DNA of 12,895 nt. Origin: an uncultured Pseudomonadota bacterium. GTDB taxonomy: Bacteria > Pseudomonadota > Gammaproteobacteria > Xanthomonadales > Ahniellaceae. Location of the stretch: positions 1 to 12,895 of the forward strand of contig CALKUS010000118.1 of the NCBI GenBank assembly GCA_937996755.1, written 5' to 3'. A program made the position numbers and the translations under genes. Positions 1 through 5,770 of this stretch are shown here, piece after piece. Position 1 is the stretch's first letter. Every line of letters starts with the position of its first letter. Under the pieces are notes generated by a model. That model had not been told where the DNA came from. It made no database searches and saw only the letters and a list, made by a program, of their open reading frames with translations.

Positions 1-148
1 GCTTGATGCGCGAACCGATGACCTGGATCGTCTCCAGCTGTTCGGCGTCGTCCTGCGCGAGCACGGGCGTGGCCACCGCGAGGGCGGCAGTCCCGTACAG
101 CGCCATCTTCACCGCCTGCGACAGCGCGGATTTCTTCGTTGCCTTCAT
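1..148 (-). CDS. TonB-dependent outer-membrane receptor, N-terminal fragment
   Basis: Only the first 49 codons lie in the window; the gene runs off the left edge. Reading from the ATG at 148 gives a basic N-terminus (MKATKKSAL), a hydrophobic stretch at about residues 14-30 and a likely signal peptidase site after VLA (residue 31). The mature start follows as DDAEQLETIQVIGSRIK. An E-T-I-x-V-x-G-S-R-I sequence directly after the leader is the usual TonB-box region of TonB-dependent receptors in Xanthomonadales-type bacteria. Such proteins import siderophores, oligosaccharides or other large nutrients across the outer membrane; the substrate cannot be told from this fragment. The start is supported by a strong ribosome binding site, GGAGGT, three bases before the ATG. 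An AraC-family gene lies upstream on the same strand but is separated by a terminator, so the receptor probably has its own promoter. Confidence 0.82.
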   Translation of the reverse strand, partial: MKATKKSALSQAVKMALYGTAALAVATPVLAQDDAEQLETIQVIGSRIK

Positions 149-192
149 GTGACCTCCATGGATCAGAGCTCGGATCGGGACAGAACGGAAAA

Positions 193-205
193 CACAAGAT
201 TTGTG
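193..205. promoter_or_regulatory. 13-bp palindrome in the receptor gene leader, possible operator
   Basis: CACAA-GAT-TTGTG is a perfect 5-bp inverted repeat around a 3-bp spacer. It sits 45-57 bases upstream of the TonB-receptor ATG, in a patch that is AT-rich compared with its surroundings. The position fits a repressor site downstream of the promoter candidate at 240-268. The arms are short and no binding protein is implied by the sequence alone. Confidence 0.3.
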
Positions 206-239
206 ACTTCCGCCAGCGCGCCATGCTAGGCGGCAGCGT

Positions 240-268
240 TAAAAACCTGTGATCGCCGAAACTCGCAA
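240..268 (-). promoter_or_regulatory. Candidate sigma-70 promoter for the TonB receptor gene
   Basis: On the minus strand a TTGCGA (-35, bases 268-263) is followed after 17 bases by TTTTTA (-10, bases 245-240). Both boxes are imperfect, but the spacing is ideal and the -10 lies in one of the few AT-rich spots. It would give a leader of roughly 85 nt that includes the palindrome at 193-205. Confidence 0.3.
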
Positions 269-372
269 TTGGCGTTGCATTTATTGTCAGGAGCCCCGCG
301 GAAGAACGTCGCTCACGGACGGTTGTTCCGGGCTCGCGGCGACCGGGATCGCAAGGTTGGCAACACGCGCAG

Positions 373-400
373 AAAAAAGGCGCGACCTCGCGGCCGCGCC
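373..400 (-). terminator. Intrinsic terminator of the AraC-family gene
   Basis: Read on the minus strand, GGCGCG-G-CC-GCGA-GG-T-CGCGCC is followed immediately by six T. This is a nine-pair stem with one G-U pair, closed by a GCGA tetraloop (GNRA type) and ending in a U-tract, which is a classical Rho-independent terminator. It starts 29 bases after the stop codon of the AraC-family gene. The A-C mismatch on the plus strand becomes G-U on the minus strand, which also favours minus-strand function. Confidence 0.8.
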
Positions 401-429
401 CGGTTCCTCCCGCCCTGTGGCGGAACGCG

Positions 430-1419
430 TCAGCCCAGCGCGACTCGCTCGCGCTGCTGGCTCCGCTCGGTGTCTTCCTCGGGGCCCGAGGCACGCAGCA
501 ACGTCGCCGCCGCACCGCCCGTGCCGGTCGCGCGCATGCGCTCGCGTGCCTCCGAAGCGGACTCGCCGGTTTCCTTGCGGTACCAGCGCGCGAACGCGGA
601 ACGGTTCTCGAAGCCGAGCATGCGGCCGATCTCCGTGATCGTGCGGCTCGAGCGAGCGAGGAGGCGCGCCGCCTGGCCCAGCTTGGAGCGCGCGAGCGCG
701 CGATGCGGCGTTTCGCCGAAAACCTGCTTGTAGACGCGGATGAAGTGCGTCGGCGACAGGCTGGCGATCGCGCCCATGTGGTCGATGTCGATGTCACCCT
801 GGAAGTTCGACTCCATCAGCGAACGCACGCGCTGCAGGCGCGCGAACAGCTCGCGGCGGTGGTGCAGGCGGCGGCCCGGGCAGCGTTCGATGAACGGCTC
901 GAACGATTCCTGCGCCGAGCGCACGCCCGCGAGCACGCGCTCGGTAATGCCGCCGTCGTCGATGGATTCGGCCTCGTTGACGAAGCACTCGGTCGCGAGC
1001 TGGCGCAACAGCCAGTACGGGCGCGACTCGCGGTCGTAGCGCGCCGCGAACAGCACCGGGTACTCGGCTTCCTGGCGCTCGGCCGGGTCGATCAGCTGGC
1101 GCAGCAGCGAGGCCGCGGGCACGAGCGTCACCAGGAACGAAGGTTCGCCGAGCGTCACTTCGAATTCCGGGCCGGCGCCGGGCTCCGTCACGGCGAAGGA
1201 CTGGTCGTCGACTTCGGCCAGCAAGCGTCCGCTGCGGGCGAACACCTTGCCCTGCAGCATGGTGCGGAGGCAGGTGGGCCACCAGCCACCCAGCGACTGC
1301 TGCGACCGGAGCTCGTGGATGACGCAGAGGTTGGTGTTGGCGGGCAGCCGCGCGAAGTCGTGCGGCGAGTGGAACGGGGCGGTGCCGTTCGGGCCGAGAC
1401 GGATGATCCTGGTCTGCAT
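430..1419 (-). CDS. AraC-family transcriptional regulator
   Basis: The gene encodes a 329-residue cytoplasmic DNA-binding protein. The C-terminal part (about residues 190-298) is a typical AraC/XylS double helix-turn-helix domain. The first HTH lies at about 208-230, including DIDHMGAIASLSPTHFIRVYK followed by FGETPH. The second lies at about 259-281 (TITEIGRMLGFENRSAFARW) and is followed by RKETGESASEAR. The N-terminal 180 residues should carry ligand binding or dimerisation, but I do not recognise the ligand class; a CPGRR stretch leads into the DNA-binding domain. A 30-residue low-complexity, charged tail follows the HTH domain. No good Shine-Dalgarno precedes the ATG, and no in-frame upstream start is visible. 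It is divergent from the CadC-like gene and lies upstream of the TonB receptor gene on the same strand, so either could be a target. Assignment to the AraC family is firm; the regulon is not known. Confidence 0.93.
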   Translation of the reverse strand: MQTRIIRLGPNGTAPFHSPHDFARLPANTNLCVIHELRSQQSLGGWWPTCLRTMLQGKVFARSGRLLAEVDDQSFAVTEPGAGPEFEVTLGEPSFLVTLVPAASLLRQLIDPAERQEAEYPVLFAARYDRESRPYWLLRQLATECFVNEAESIDDGGITERVLAGVRSAQESFEPFIERCPGRRLHHRRELFARLQRVRSLMESNFQGDIDIDHMGAIASLSPTHFIRVYKQVFGETPHRALARSKLGQAARLLARSSRTITEIGRMLGFENRSAFARWYRKETGESASEARERMRATGTGGAAATLLRASGPEEDTERSQQRERVALG

Positions 1420-1530
1420 GGGTATGTCGTCGCTCGTCGTTGCGTCTTGCGGGCCGGCGGACGCGCGCCGGGCGTTGCCGCAATATCCGCAACGACGTGG
1501 ATGCCGTACTGACGAGCAGCCGACGGCACG

Positions 1531-1583
1531 GCGAAAAAACCGACGTTTCGCGGAATCCGGTTACACTGCGGTTCTTTTTTCGC
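1531..1583. promoter_or_regulatory. Divergent regulatory gap with an inverted A/T-tract repeat
   Basis: The 237-bp gap between the two divergent regulator genes holds GCGAAAAAA (1531-1539) and its exact reverse complement TTTTTTCGC (1575-1583), centred about 1557. A second T6 tract follows at 1595-1600. Between the arms is GGTTACACTGCGG (1559-1571), whose TACACT (1562-1567) could serve as a -10 box for the plus-strand gene; I see no convincing -35. The arrangement looks like a control region, but the controlling protein is unknown. Confidence 0.35.
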
Positions 1584-1656
1584 GGTTCCGGACGTTTTTT
1601 CGTACGGCGCGAGCCGTAGCGCTCCGCCGGCGGCGTCCCGTCGCGCAACGTCGCTC

Positions 1657-3969
1657 GTGCAGAACAAGGGAACACCCAGCAACCCCGTGGCCACCGTCGA
1701 TCCCCGTCCCGAACCCGAGCGAGCACCGGCTCGTGGCGGACGCGTGGCATTCGGGCCCTGGACGGTCGACCTCACCGGCGGCCTGCTGGAGCGCGACGGG
1801 CGCGAGACGCGGCTGACCCGCCGCACGGCGGCCGTGTTCCGCGTGCTCGTCGCACACGCGGGCGAGACGGTGACGCGCGAGGCGCTGATCCAGCAGGTCT
1901 GGCCCGATTCCTACCCCACCGACGACGTCGTCACCAAGGCGATCCGCGAGCTGCGCCAGGCGCTCGGCGACGATCCGCGCGGCGGCCAGTTCGTCGAGAC
2001 CATCCCGCGCGTCGGCTATCGCCTGACCGGCCCCTTCGTGCAGGGCACGCCGGCGCCCGCGCCGTCGTTGCCCGCCGAGCTGCCGGGCGAAGTCGACGCG
2101 GCCACGCCGCCCGCGCCGGACGCTTCGTCGTCCGAGGGCGCCGTGGCGCCGCCGCGCGTGCCGTCGCGTTTCGTGATCGCGGGCCTCGCGCTCACGGTGG
2201 CCGCGCTCGTCGCCATCGCCTGGTTCGCGCCGCGCGCCGCCAGCGAACGCGGCGGTACCGCGGGTCGTGGCGGCAACGCGTCGTTCGCGGTGCCCGAGCT
2301 GCAGCGCGCGCTCGTCGAACGCATCCGTCCGCTCACCGCCCTGCCCGGCGCCGAGTTGCTGGGCACGCTGTCGCCCGACGGCCGCACGCTCGCCTACAGC
2401 GCGCGCGAAACGCTGGGCGCGCCGTTCCATATCTTCGTCGCGCCGGTCGACACGCTGGAGCGCCGTCCGCTCGCGCCGGACACGCCGGACGGCGCAACCG
2501 AGCTGGTTCCCGAGTGGTCGCCCGACGGTCGCAGCATCGCGTTCCAGCGCGTGACCGCCGACGCGTGCAACGTGCTCCTCTCGAACGTCACGTCGCGCAC
2601 CGAGCGCCGGCTCGCCGGCTGCCGCTCGCTGTTCGCGCAGCACCACGCGTTCACGCCCGACGGCAAGGCGCTCCTCGTCATCCGCCCGCTCACCGACGAG
2701 CCGAACGCGCCGACGCGCCTGCAGTTGCTCGCGCTCGACTCGGGCACCATCACGCCGCTCGATTACGACATACCGCAGGATCCGTGGGAGTCCGACGTCG
2801 AGGCGCGCATCTCGTCGGACGGCCGCTTCGTCGCCGTGCGGCGCGGTCGCGCGCCGTACGGCGGGCTGTACGTGGTCGACCTGCTGCAGAAGACCTCCAC
2901 GCCCGTGATCGAGCACTCGCGCGTGCTCGGCGGCTTCGACTGGCTGCCGGAATCGCGCACGCTGCTCGTCGCGGCCGGCTACGGCACGCCTTCCGCGCTG
3001 TGGCTCTACCACGAATCGACGCGCCAGCTCGAATACGTCGGCACCACGTCGCTGCGCCGTCCGCGCTTCGCGCGCCAGGCGCGCCTCGCGGTGTTCGCGC
3101 AATCGACGGTCGATTCCGTGCTGCAACGATTCTCGATCGATCCCGACGCGGTGCCGGAAGAGCCGCGCCGCGTGTTCGAGTCGACCTACTCCGAGCAGTA
3201 CCCGGCACACGAGCGCGACGGCACGCGCATCGCGTTCGTCTCGTCGCGCGCCGGCTCGCCGCAGCTCTACGTCGTGTCCGGCGAGTCCGGCGATGCGCAG
3301 CAGGTGACGCGCTTCGACGCCGGCGCCGTCACGTGGCCGCGCTGGCGGCCGGACGGTTCCGAGATCGTGTTCGCGCACGTCGGCGAGGATCGCGACACGC
3401 TGCACGTCGTGCGCATCGGCGACTCCTGGACGCGCGAGCTCGACCCCGGCCTGCCTCGCGTGCAGCGCGCGGATTTCTCGCCCGATGGCGAATGGATCTA
3501 TTACGACGGCCTCGCGCGCGACGGCTGGGAAACCTGGCGCATGCACCGCGACGGCGGCGCGCGCGAGCGCATGGCGGTCGGCGTGTTCGGCCCGCTCAGC
3601 GCACCGGCATCCATCGGCGGCTTCGTCGCGGTCGAGCCGGACGCGGGCGCGTTCGTGCACTACGACGCGCAGGGCAAGGCGCGCACGCTCGCGGCGGGAC
3701 AGCTGCGCGACTGGAACCGCTGGGCCTGGGACACGGGCGACGCCGGCATCTACTTCCTGGCCGGCACGCGCCTCGACGATTTCGGCCTCTACCTGCAGCC
3801 CTGGGACGGCAGCGAGCCGCGCCTGCTCGTGCACCTGCCACGCATCCTGCCTTCGTTCGGGCTTTCGGTCGACGAACGCGAGCGCGTGGCGCTCGTGGGA
3901 CAGTCGGCGAGCGACGAAGCCGACCTCGTGCTGCTCGACCTGCTCGCCACGGGGCACGGCCAGCGCTGA
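1657..3969 (+). CDS. CadC-like membrane-anchored winged-helix regulator with periplasmic TolB-type propeller
   Basis: The gene encodes a 770-residue one-component transmembrane regulator. Residues about 30-127 form an OmpR/PhoB-type winged helix (Trans_reg_C), including GPWTVDL, LTRRTAAVFRVLV, VTREALIQQVW, VVTKAIRELRQALGDD and the closing PRVGYRLTG wing. A Pro/Ala-rich linker (128-170) leads to one membrane helix (about 171-191, RFVIAGLALTVAALVAIAWF). The remaining 580 residues are periplasmic and carry PD40/WD40-like repeats of TolB type: LSPDG at 238, WSPDG at 287, FTPDG at 332, ISSDG at 385, WRPDG at 563 and FSPDG at 607. There is no phospho-acceptor domain, so the propeller is presumably the sensor. 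The start is a GTG without an obvious Shine-Dalgarno; a second in-frame GTG (1687) is possible. Only 73 nt separate it from the redox cluster, making that a plausible target. The stimulus is unknown. Confidence 0.92.
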   Translation: MQNKGTPSNPVATVDPRPEPERAPARGGRVAFGPWTVDLTGGLLERDGRETRLTRRTAAVFRVLVAHAGETVTREALIQQVWPDSYPTDDVVTKAIRELRQALGDDPRGGQFVETIPRVGYRLTGPFVQGTPAPAPSLPAELPGEVDAATPPAPDASSSEGAVAPPRVPSRFVIAGLALTVAALVAIAWFAPRAASERGGTAGRGGNASFAVPELQRALVERIRPLTALPGAELLGTLSPDGRTLAYSARETLGAPFHIFVAPVDTLERRPLAPDTPDGATELVPEWSPDGRSIAFQRVTADACNVLLSNVTSRTERRLAGCRSLFAQHHAFTPDGKALLVIRPLTDEPNAPTRLQLLALDSGTITPLDYDIPQDPWESDVEARISSDGRFVAVRRGRAPYGGLYVVDLLQKTSTPVIEHSRVLGGFDWLPESRTLLVAAGYGTPSALWLYHESTRQLEYVGTTSLRRPRFARQARLAVFAQSTVDSVLQRFSIDPDAVPEEPRRVFESTYSEQYPAHERDGTRIAFVSSRAGSPQLYVVSGESGDAQQVTRFDAGAVTWPRWRPDGSEIVFAHVGEDRDTLHVVRIGDSWTRELDPGLPRVQRADFSPDGEWIYYDGLARDGWETWRMHRDGGARERMAVGVFGPLSAPASIGGFVAVEPDAGAFVHYDAQGKARTLAAGQLRDWNRWAWDTGDAGIYFLAGTRLDDFGLYLQPWDGSEPRLLVHLPRILPSFGLSVDERERVALVGQSASDEADLVLLDLLATGHGQR

Positions 3970-4017
3970 GCGCGCGATACCCGTCAACCGACAGGGCCCA
4001 GGCGCGTTGCGTCGAGG

Positions 4018-4037
4018 TAATCTTGCGGCCGAGGTGG
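4018..4037 (+). promoter_or_regulatory. RBS deciding the TTG start at 4043, with a possible -10 box
   Basis: GAGGTGG at 4031-4037 sits five bases before TTG 4043 and is the only good ribosome binding site near the start of the cytochrome gene. It excludes the in-frame GTG at 4034, which lies inside it. Just upstream is GGTAATCTTGCGG (4016-4028), whose TAATCT (4018-4023) could be a -10 box; it resembles GGTTACACTGCGG at 1559-1571. I see no matching -35, so the promoter part is weak. Confidence 0.4.
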
Positions 4038-4042
4038 CCCGG

Positions 4043-5044
4043 TTGCCCACGCTGATCGCCCGCGCAGCAATCTCGATACTCGCGCTGCTGGCCTGCGTCG
4101 GCGGCAGCGTCGCGCGTGCCGCCGACGTCGCGAACGGCCGCTCGATCTTCAATACGTACTGCGCGTCGTGCCACGGCACGAACCCCGCGATCGGTTCGCC
4201 CGCGACCGCCGCGAACGATCCCGCGCGCATCGACCAGGCCATCCGCACGATCCCGCAGATGGCGTTCCTCGATTCGCTGCTCGACGCGAACGACCGCCTC
4301 GACGTCGCGGCGTACATCGGCACAGTCGTGGCGCCACCGCCCGCGCCGCCGATCGCGAGTGGCTGGTACTGGAATCCGGCCGAGGGCGGTCGCGGCTTCT
4401 TCATCGAGCGCCAGCAGGACCGCTTCTTCATGGCCGGCTTCCACTACGACACGGACGGCCGCGCGATCTGGTTCACGGCACAGGGCAACGTGGTCGGCTC
4501 GCTGCTGCGCTCGCCCATGTCGATGTTCCGCGACGGCCAGTCGCTGACCGGCGCGTATCGCGCGCCGGGGCCCCTGCCCTCGCCCGGCGACCTCACGATC
4601 GATTTCGCGGGCACGGCCGATCGCGCGACGATGACCTGGCCGGGCGGCACGGTCGCGCTGCAACGCTTCGGGTTCACGACGAACAGCGTGGTCGCACCGC
4701 CGCAGCCCGGCGCGCCGCAGAGCGGATGGTGGTGGAACGCCGCCGAATCCGGGCGCGGTTTTGCACTCGAGTTCCAGGGCGACGCGATCTTCGGTGCGGG
4801 ATTCCTCTATGCGACGAACGGAGATCCCACCTGGATCATCGTGTCGGGCACGATGGCGTCGCCGCTGCGCTTCGCGGGCACGTGGATCGCGTTCACGAAC
4901 GGCCAGGCGATGGGCGCTCCGTATCGCGCGCCGGTGCGCGCGCCCGATCCCGGCACGGTCGTGCTCGAGTTCAGCGACGCCACGCACGGCTCGCTCGTCC
5001 TGCCCGACGGAAGGCGCGTTCCGCTCGAGCGCTTCCCGTTCTGA
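4043..5044 (+). CDS. Exported c-type cytochrome fused to a duplicated GWWWN-type domain
   Basis: The gene encodes a 333-residue protein from a TTG start chosen for its Shine-Dalgarno (GAGGTGG, 5 nt) and because it gives a proper signal peptide: MPTLIARAA, a hydrophobic core, and cleavage after ARA (residue 26). Residues 27-96 are a small class-I cytochrome c. It has the heme-attachment motif CASCH (C40, C43, H44), a plausible distal Met73 in IPQMAF, and a closing helix around LDVAAYIGTV. After a PPPAPP linker come two related domains, residues 106-211 and 227-333. They begin SGWYWNPAEGGRGFFIE and SGWWWNAAESGRGFALE, and share an AGFxYxTxGxxxW core and a late AYRAP/PYRAP. The repeat type is common in secreted proteins of this bacterial group and has no function known to me. 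The gene heads the five-gene cluster, 13 nt before the thioredoxin gene. The heme domain suggests periplasmic electron transfer; its partners are inferred. Confidence 0.87.
   Translation: MPTLIARAAISILALLACVGGSVARAADVANGRSIFNTYCASCHGTNPAIGSPATAANDPARIDQAIRTIPQMAFLDSLLDANDRLDVAAYIGTVVAPPPAPPIASGWYWNPAEGGRGFFIERQQDRFFMAGFHYDTDGRAIWFTAQGNVVGSLLRSPMSMFRDGQSLTGAYRAPGPLPSPGDLTIDFAGTADRATMTWPGGTVALQRFGFTTNSVVAPPQPGAPQSGWWWNAAESGRGFALEFQGDAIFGAGFLYATNGDPTWIIVSGTMASPLRFAGTWIAFTNGQAMGAPYRAPVRAPDPGTVVLEFSDATHGSLVLPDGRRVPLERFPF
4358..5041 (+). repeat. Tandem protein-level duplication inside the cytochrome gene
   Basis: Two copies of an approximately 105-residue domain (bases 4358-4675 and 4721-5041) are joined by a short linker rich in Pro, Ala and Gln. 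Shared landmarks in order are SGW(Y/W)WN.AE.GRGF, AGF.Y.T.G...W, (A/P)YRAP, a P.PG step, and a final (V)(A/P)L(Q/E)RF.F. The similarity is clear at the amino-acid level but not at the DNA level, so the duplication is old. Confidence 0.75.
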
Positions 5045-5057
5045 TCAGTTGACCGAG

Positions 5058-5555
5058 ATGCCCGTGCGCGTCCTGCTGCTCGCGTTGCTGCTCGTCGTTC
5101 CGCCGCCGGGCGCGGCGCTCGACCCCGGCTCGCCGCTACCGGCAGTCACGCTCCCCGGACGCGATGGCGAGCCGGTCGCGCTCGGGGCGCTGCGCGGCAA
5201 GGTGCTGCTCGTCGACTTCTGGGCGTCGTGGTGCGCGCCGTGCCGCGAGTCGTTCCCGTGGTTCGCGCAGTTGCACGAAGAGCTCGCGTCGCGCGGGCTG
5301 CAGGTCGTGGCGATCAGCCTCGACCAGGATCGCGCGGAGGCGGAGCGTTTCCTGACGACATTCCCCGCGCCGTTCACGCTGCTGTTCGATCCCGATGCGA
5401 AGACCGGCCCGTTGTTCGCGCTGCCTGCGATGCCGACGTCGTTCGTCGTCGGCCGCGACGGGATGGTGCGCACGCGTCATGCCGGATTTCGCGAACGCGA
5501 TCGCGCAACGCTGCGCGCCGAGATCGAGGCGGCACTGGCGGAGCCGGCGCCGTGA
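5058..5555 (+). CDS. TlpA-like periplasmic thioredoxin-fold protein
   Basis: The gene encodes a 165-residue protein with a signal peptide (MPVRVLLLALLLVVPPPGAA, cleavage near residue 20) and a single thioredoxin-like domain. The N-terminal strand region LPAVTLPGRDGEPVALGALRGKVLLVDFWASW is typical of the TlpA/ResA/AhpC-TSA branch. The active site is W-C-A-P-C (C59, C62), and the cis-proline is P126 in AMPTSFVVGRDG. TlpA-type proteins usually reduce disulfides in the periplasm, for example heme-binding motifs of apocytochromes or metal-carrying cysteines. Here the candidate clients are the CASCH cytochrome encoded 13 nt upstream and the CxC-tailed lipoprotein overlapping downstream. The ATG at 5058 is poorly supported by a Shine-Dalgarno (GACCGAG), consistent with translational coupling to the preceding stop. 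The stop overlaps the next start as GTGA. Confidence 0.92.
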   Translation: MPVRVLLLALLLVVPPPGAALDPGSPLPAVTLPGRDGEPVALGALRGKVLLVDFWASWCAPCRESFPWFAQLHEELASRGLQVVAISLDQDRAEAERFLTTFPAPFTLLFDPDAKTGPLFALPAMPTSFVVGRDGMVRTRHAGFRERDRATLRAEIEAALAEPAP

Positions 5556-5770
5556 CGCGCGCGCTCGCGACGCTGGCGATCGCCATCGTGCTGGCCGGAT
5601 GCGCAGCACAGCCGGTGCAGCCGTGGGAGAAGCGGCTGCTTGCGCAGCGCGCGATGCGCATGGACGGCGGCAACGCACTCGAGCGCGATTTCGCGCGCCA
5701 GGTGGAAACGAGCCGTGAAGCCGCTCGTGGCGGCGAAGGCGTCGGCGGCGGCGGTTGCGGATGCAACTGA
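5552..5770 (+). CDS. DUF4266 small lipoprotein with C-terminal GGGGCGCN
   Basis: The gene encodes a 72-residue lipoprotein. The leader MTRALATLAIAIVLAGC has a lipobox LAGC, so the mature protein should begin at Cys17 and be lipid-anchored in the envelope. The mature part starts QPVQPWEKRLLAQRAM, continues through LERDFARQVETSREAARGG and ends EGVGGGGCGCN. The PWEK...LA opening, the S-R-E-A-A-x-G-G segment and the invariant-looking glycine-rich CGCN end match what I know of DUF4266. No function is known to me. C69 and C71 form a CxC pair at the very end, suited to disulfide formation or metal binding; that is inference. The start GTG overlaps the thioredoxin stop (GTGA), and the end overlaps the DUF3570 start by 10 nt, so translation of all three is probably coupled. 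Confidence 0.88.
   Translation: MTRALATLAIAIVLAGCAAQPVQPWEKRLLAQRAMRMDGGNALERDFARQVETSREAARGGEGVGGGGCGCN

Noticed and set aside
249..429. Possible small gene in the gap between the AraC terminator and the receptor gene
   Set aside because: The open frames there run antisense into the AraC gene with no ribosome binding site or motif; the gap is explained by the terminator, promoter and leader.
703..1512. 269-codon plus-strand frame opposite the AraC-family gene
   Set aside because: It has biased composition without motifs, and the minus-strand frame encodes an unmistakable AraC domain followed by a proper terminator.
1561..4431. 956-codon open frame on the minus strand opposite the regulator and cytochrome genes
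   Set aside because: It is an Arg/Ala/His-rich frame without any family motif, produced by strong G/C bias at the third position of the genes on the plus strand.
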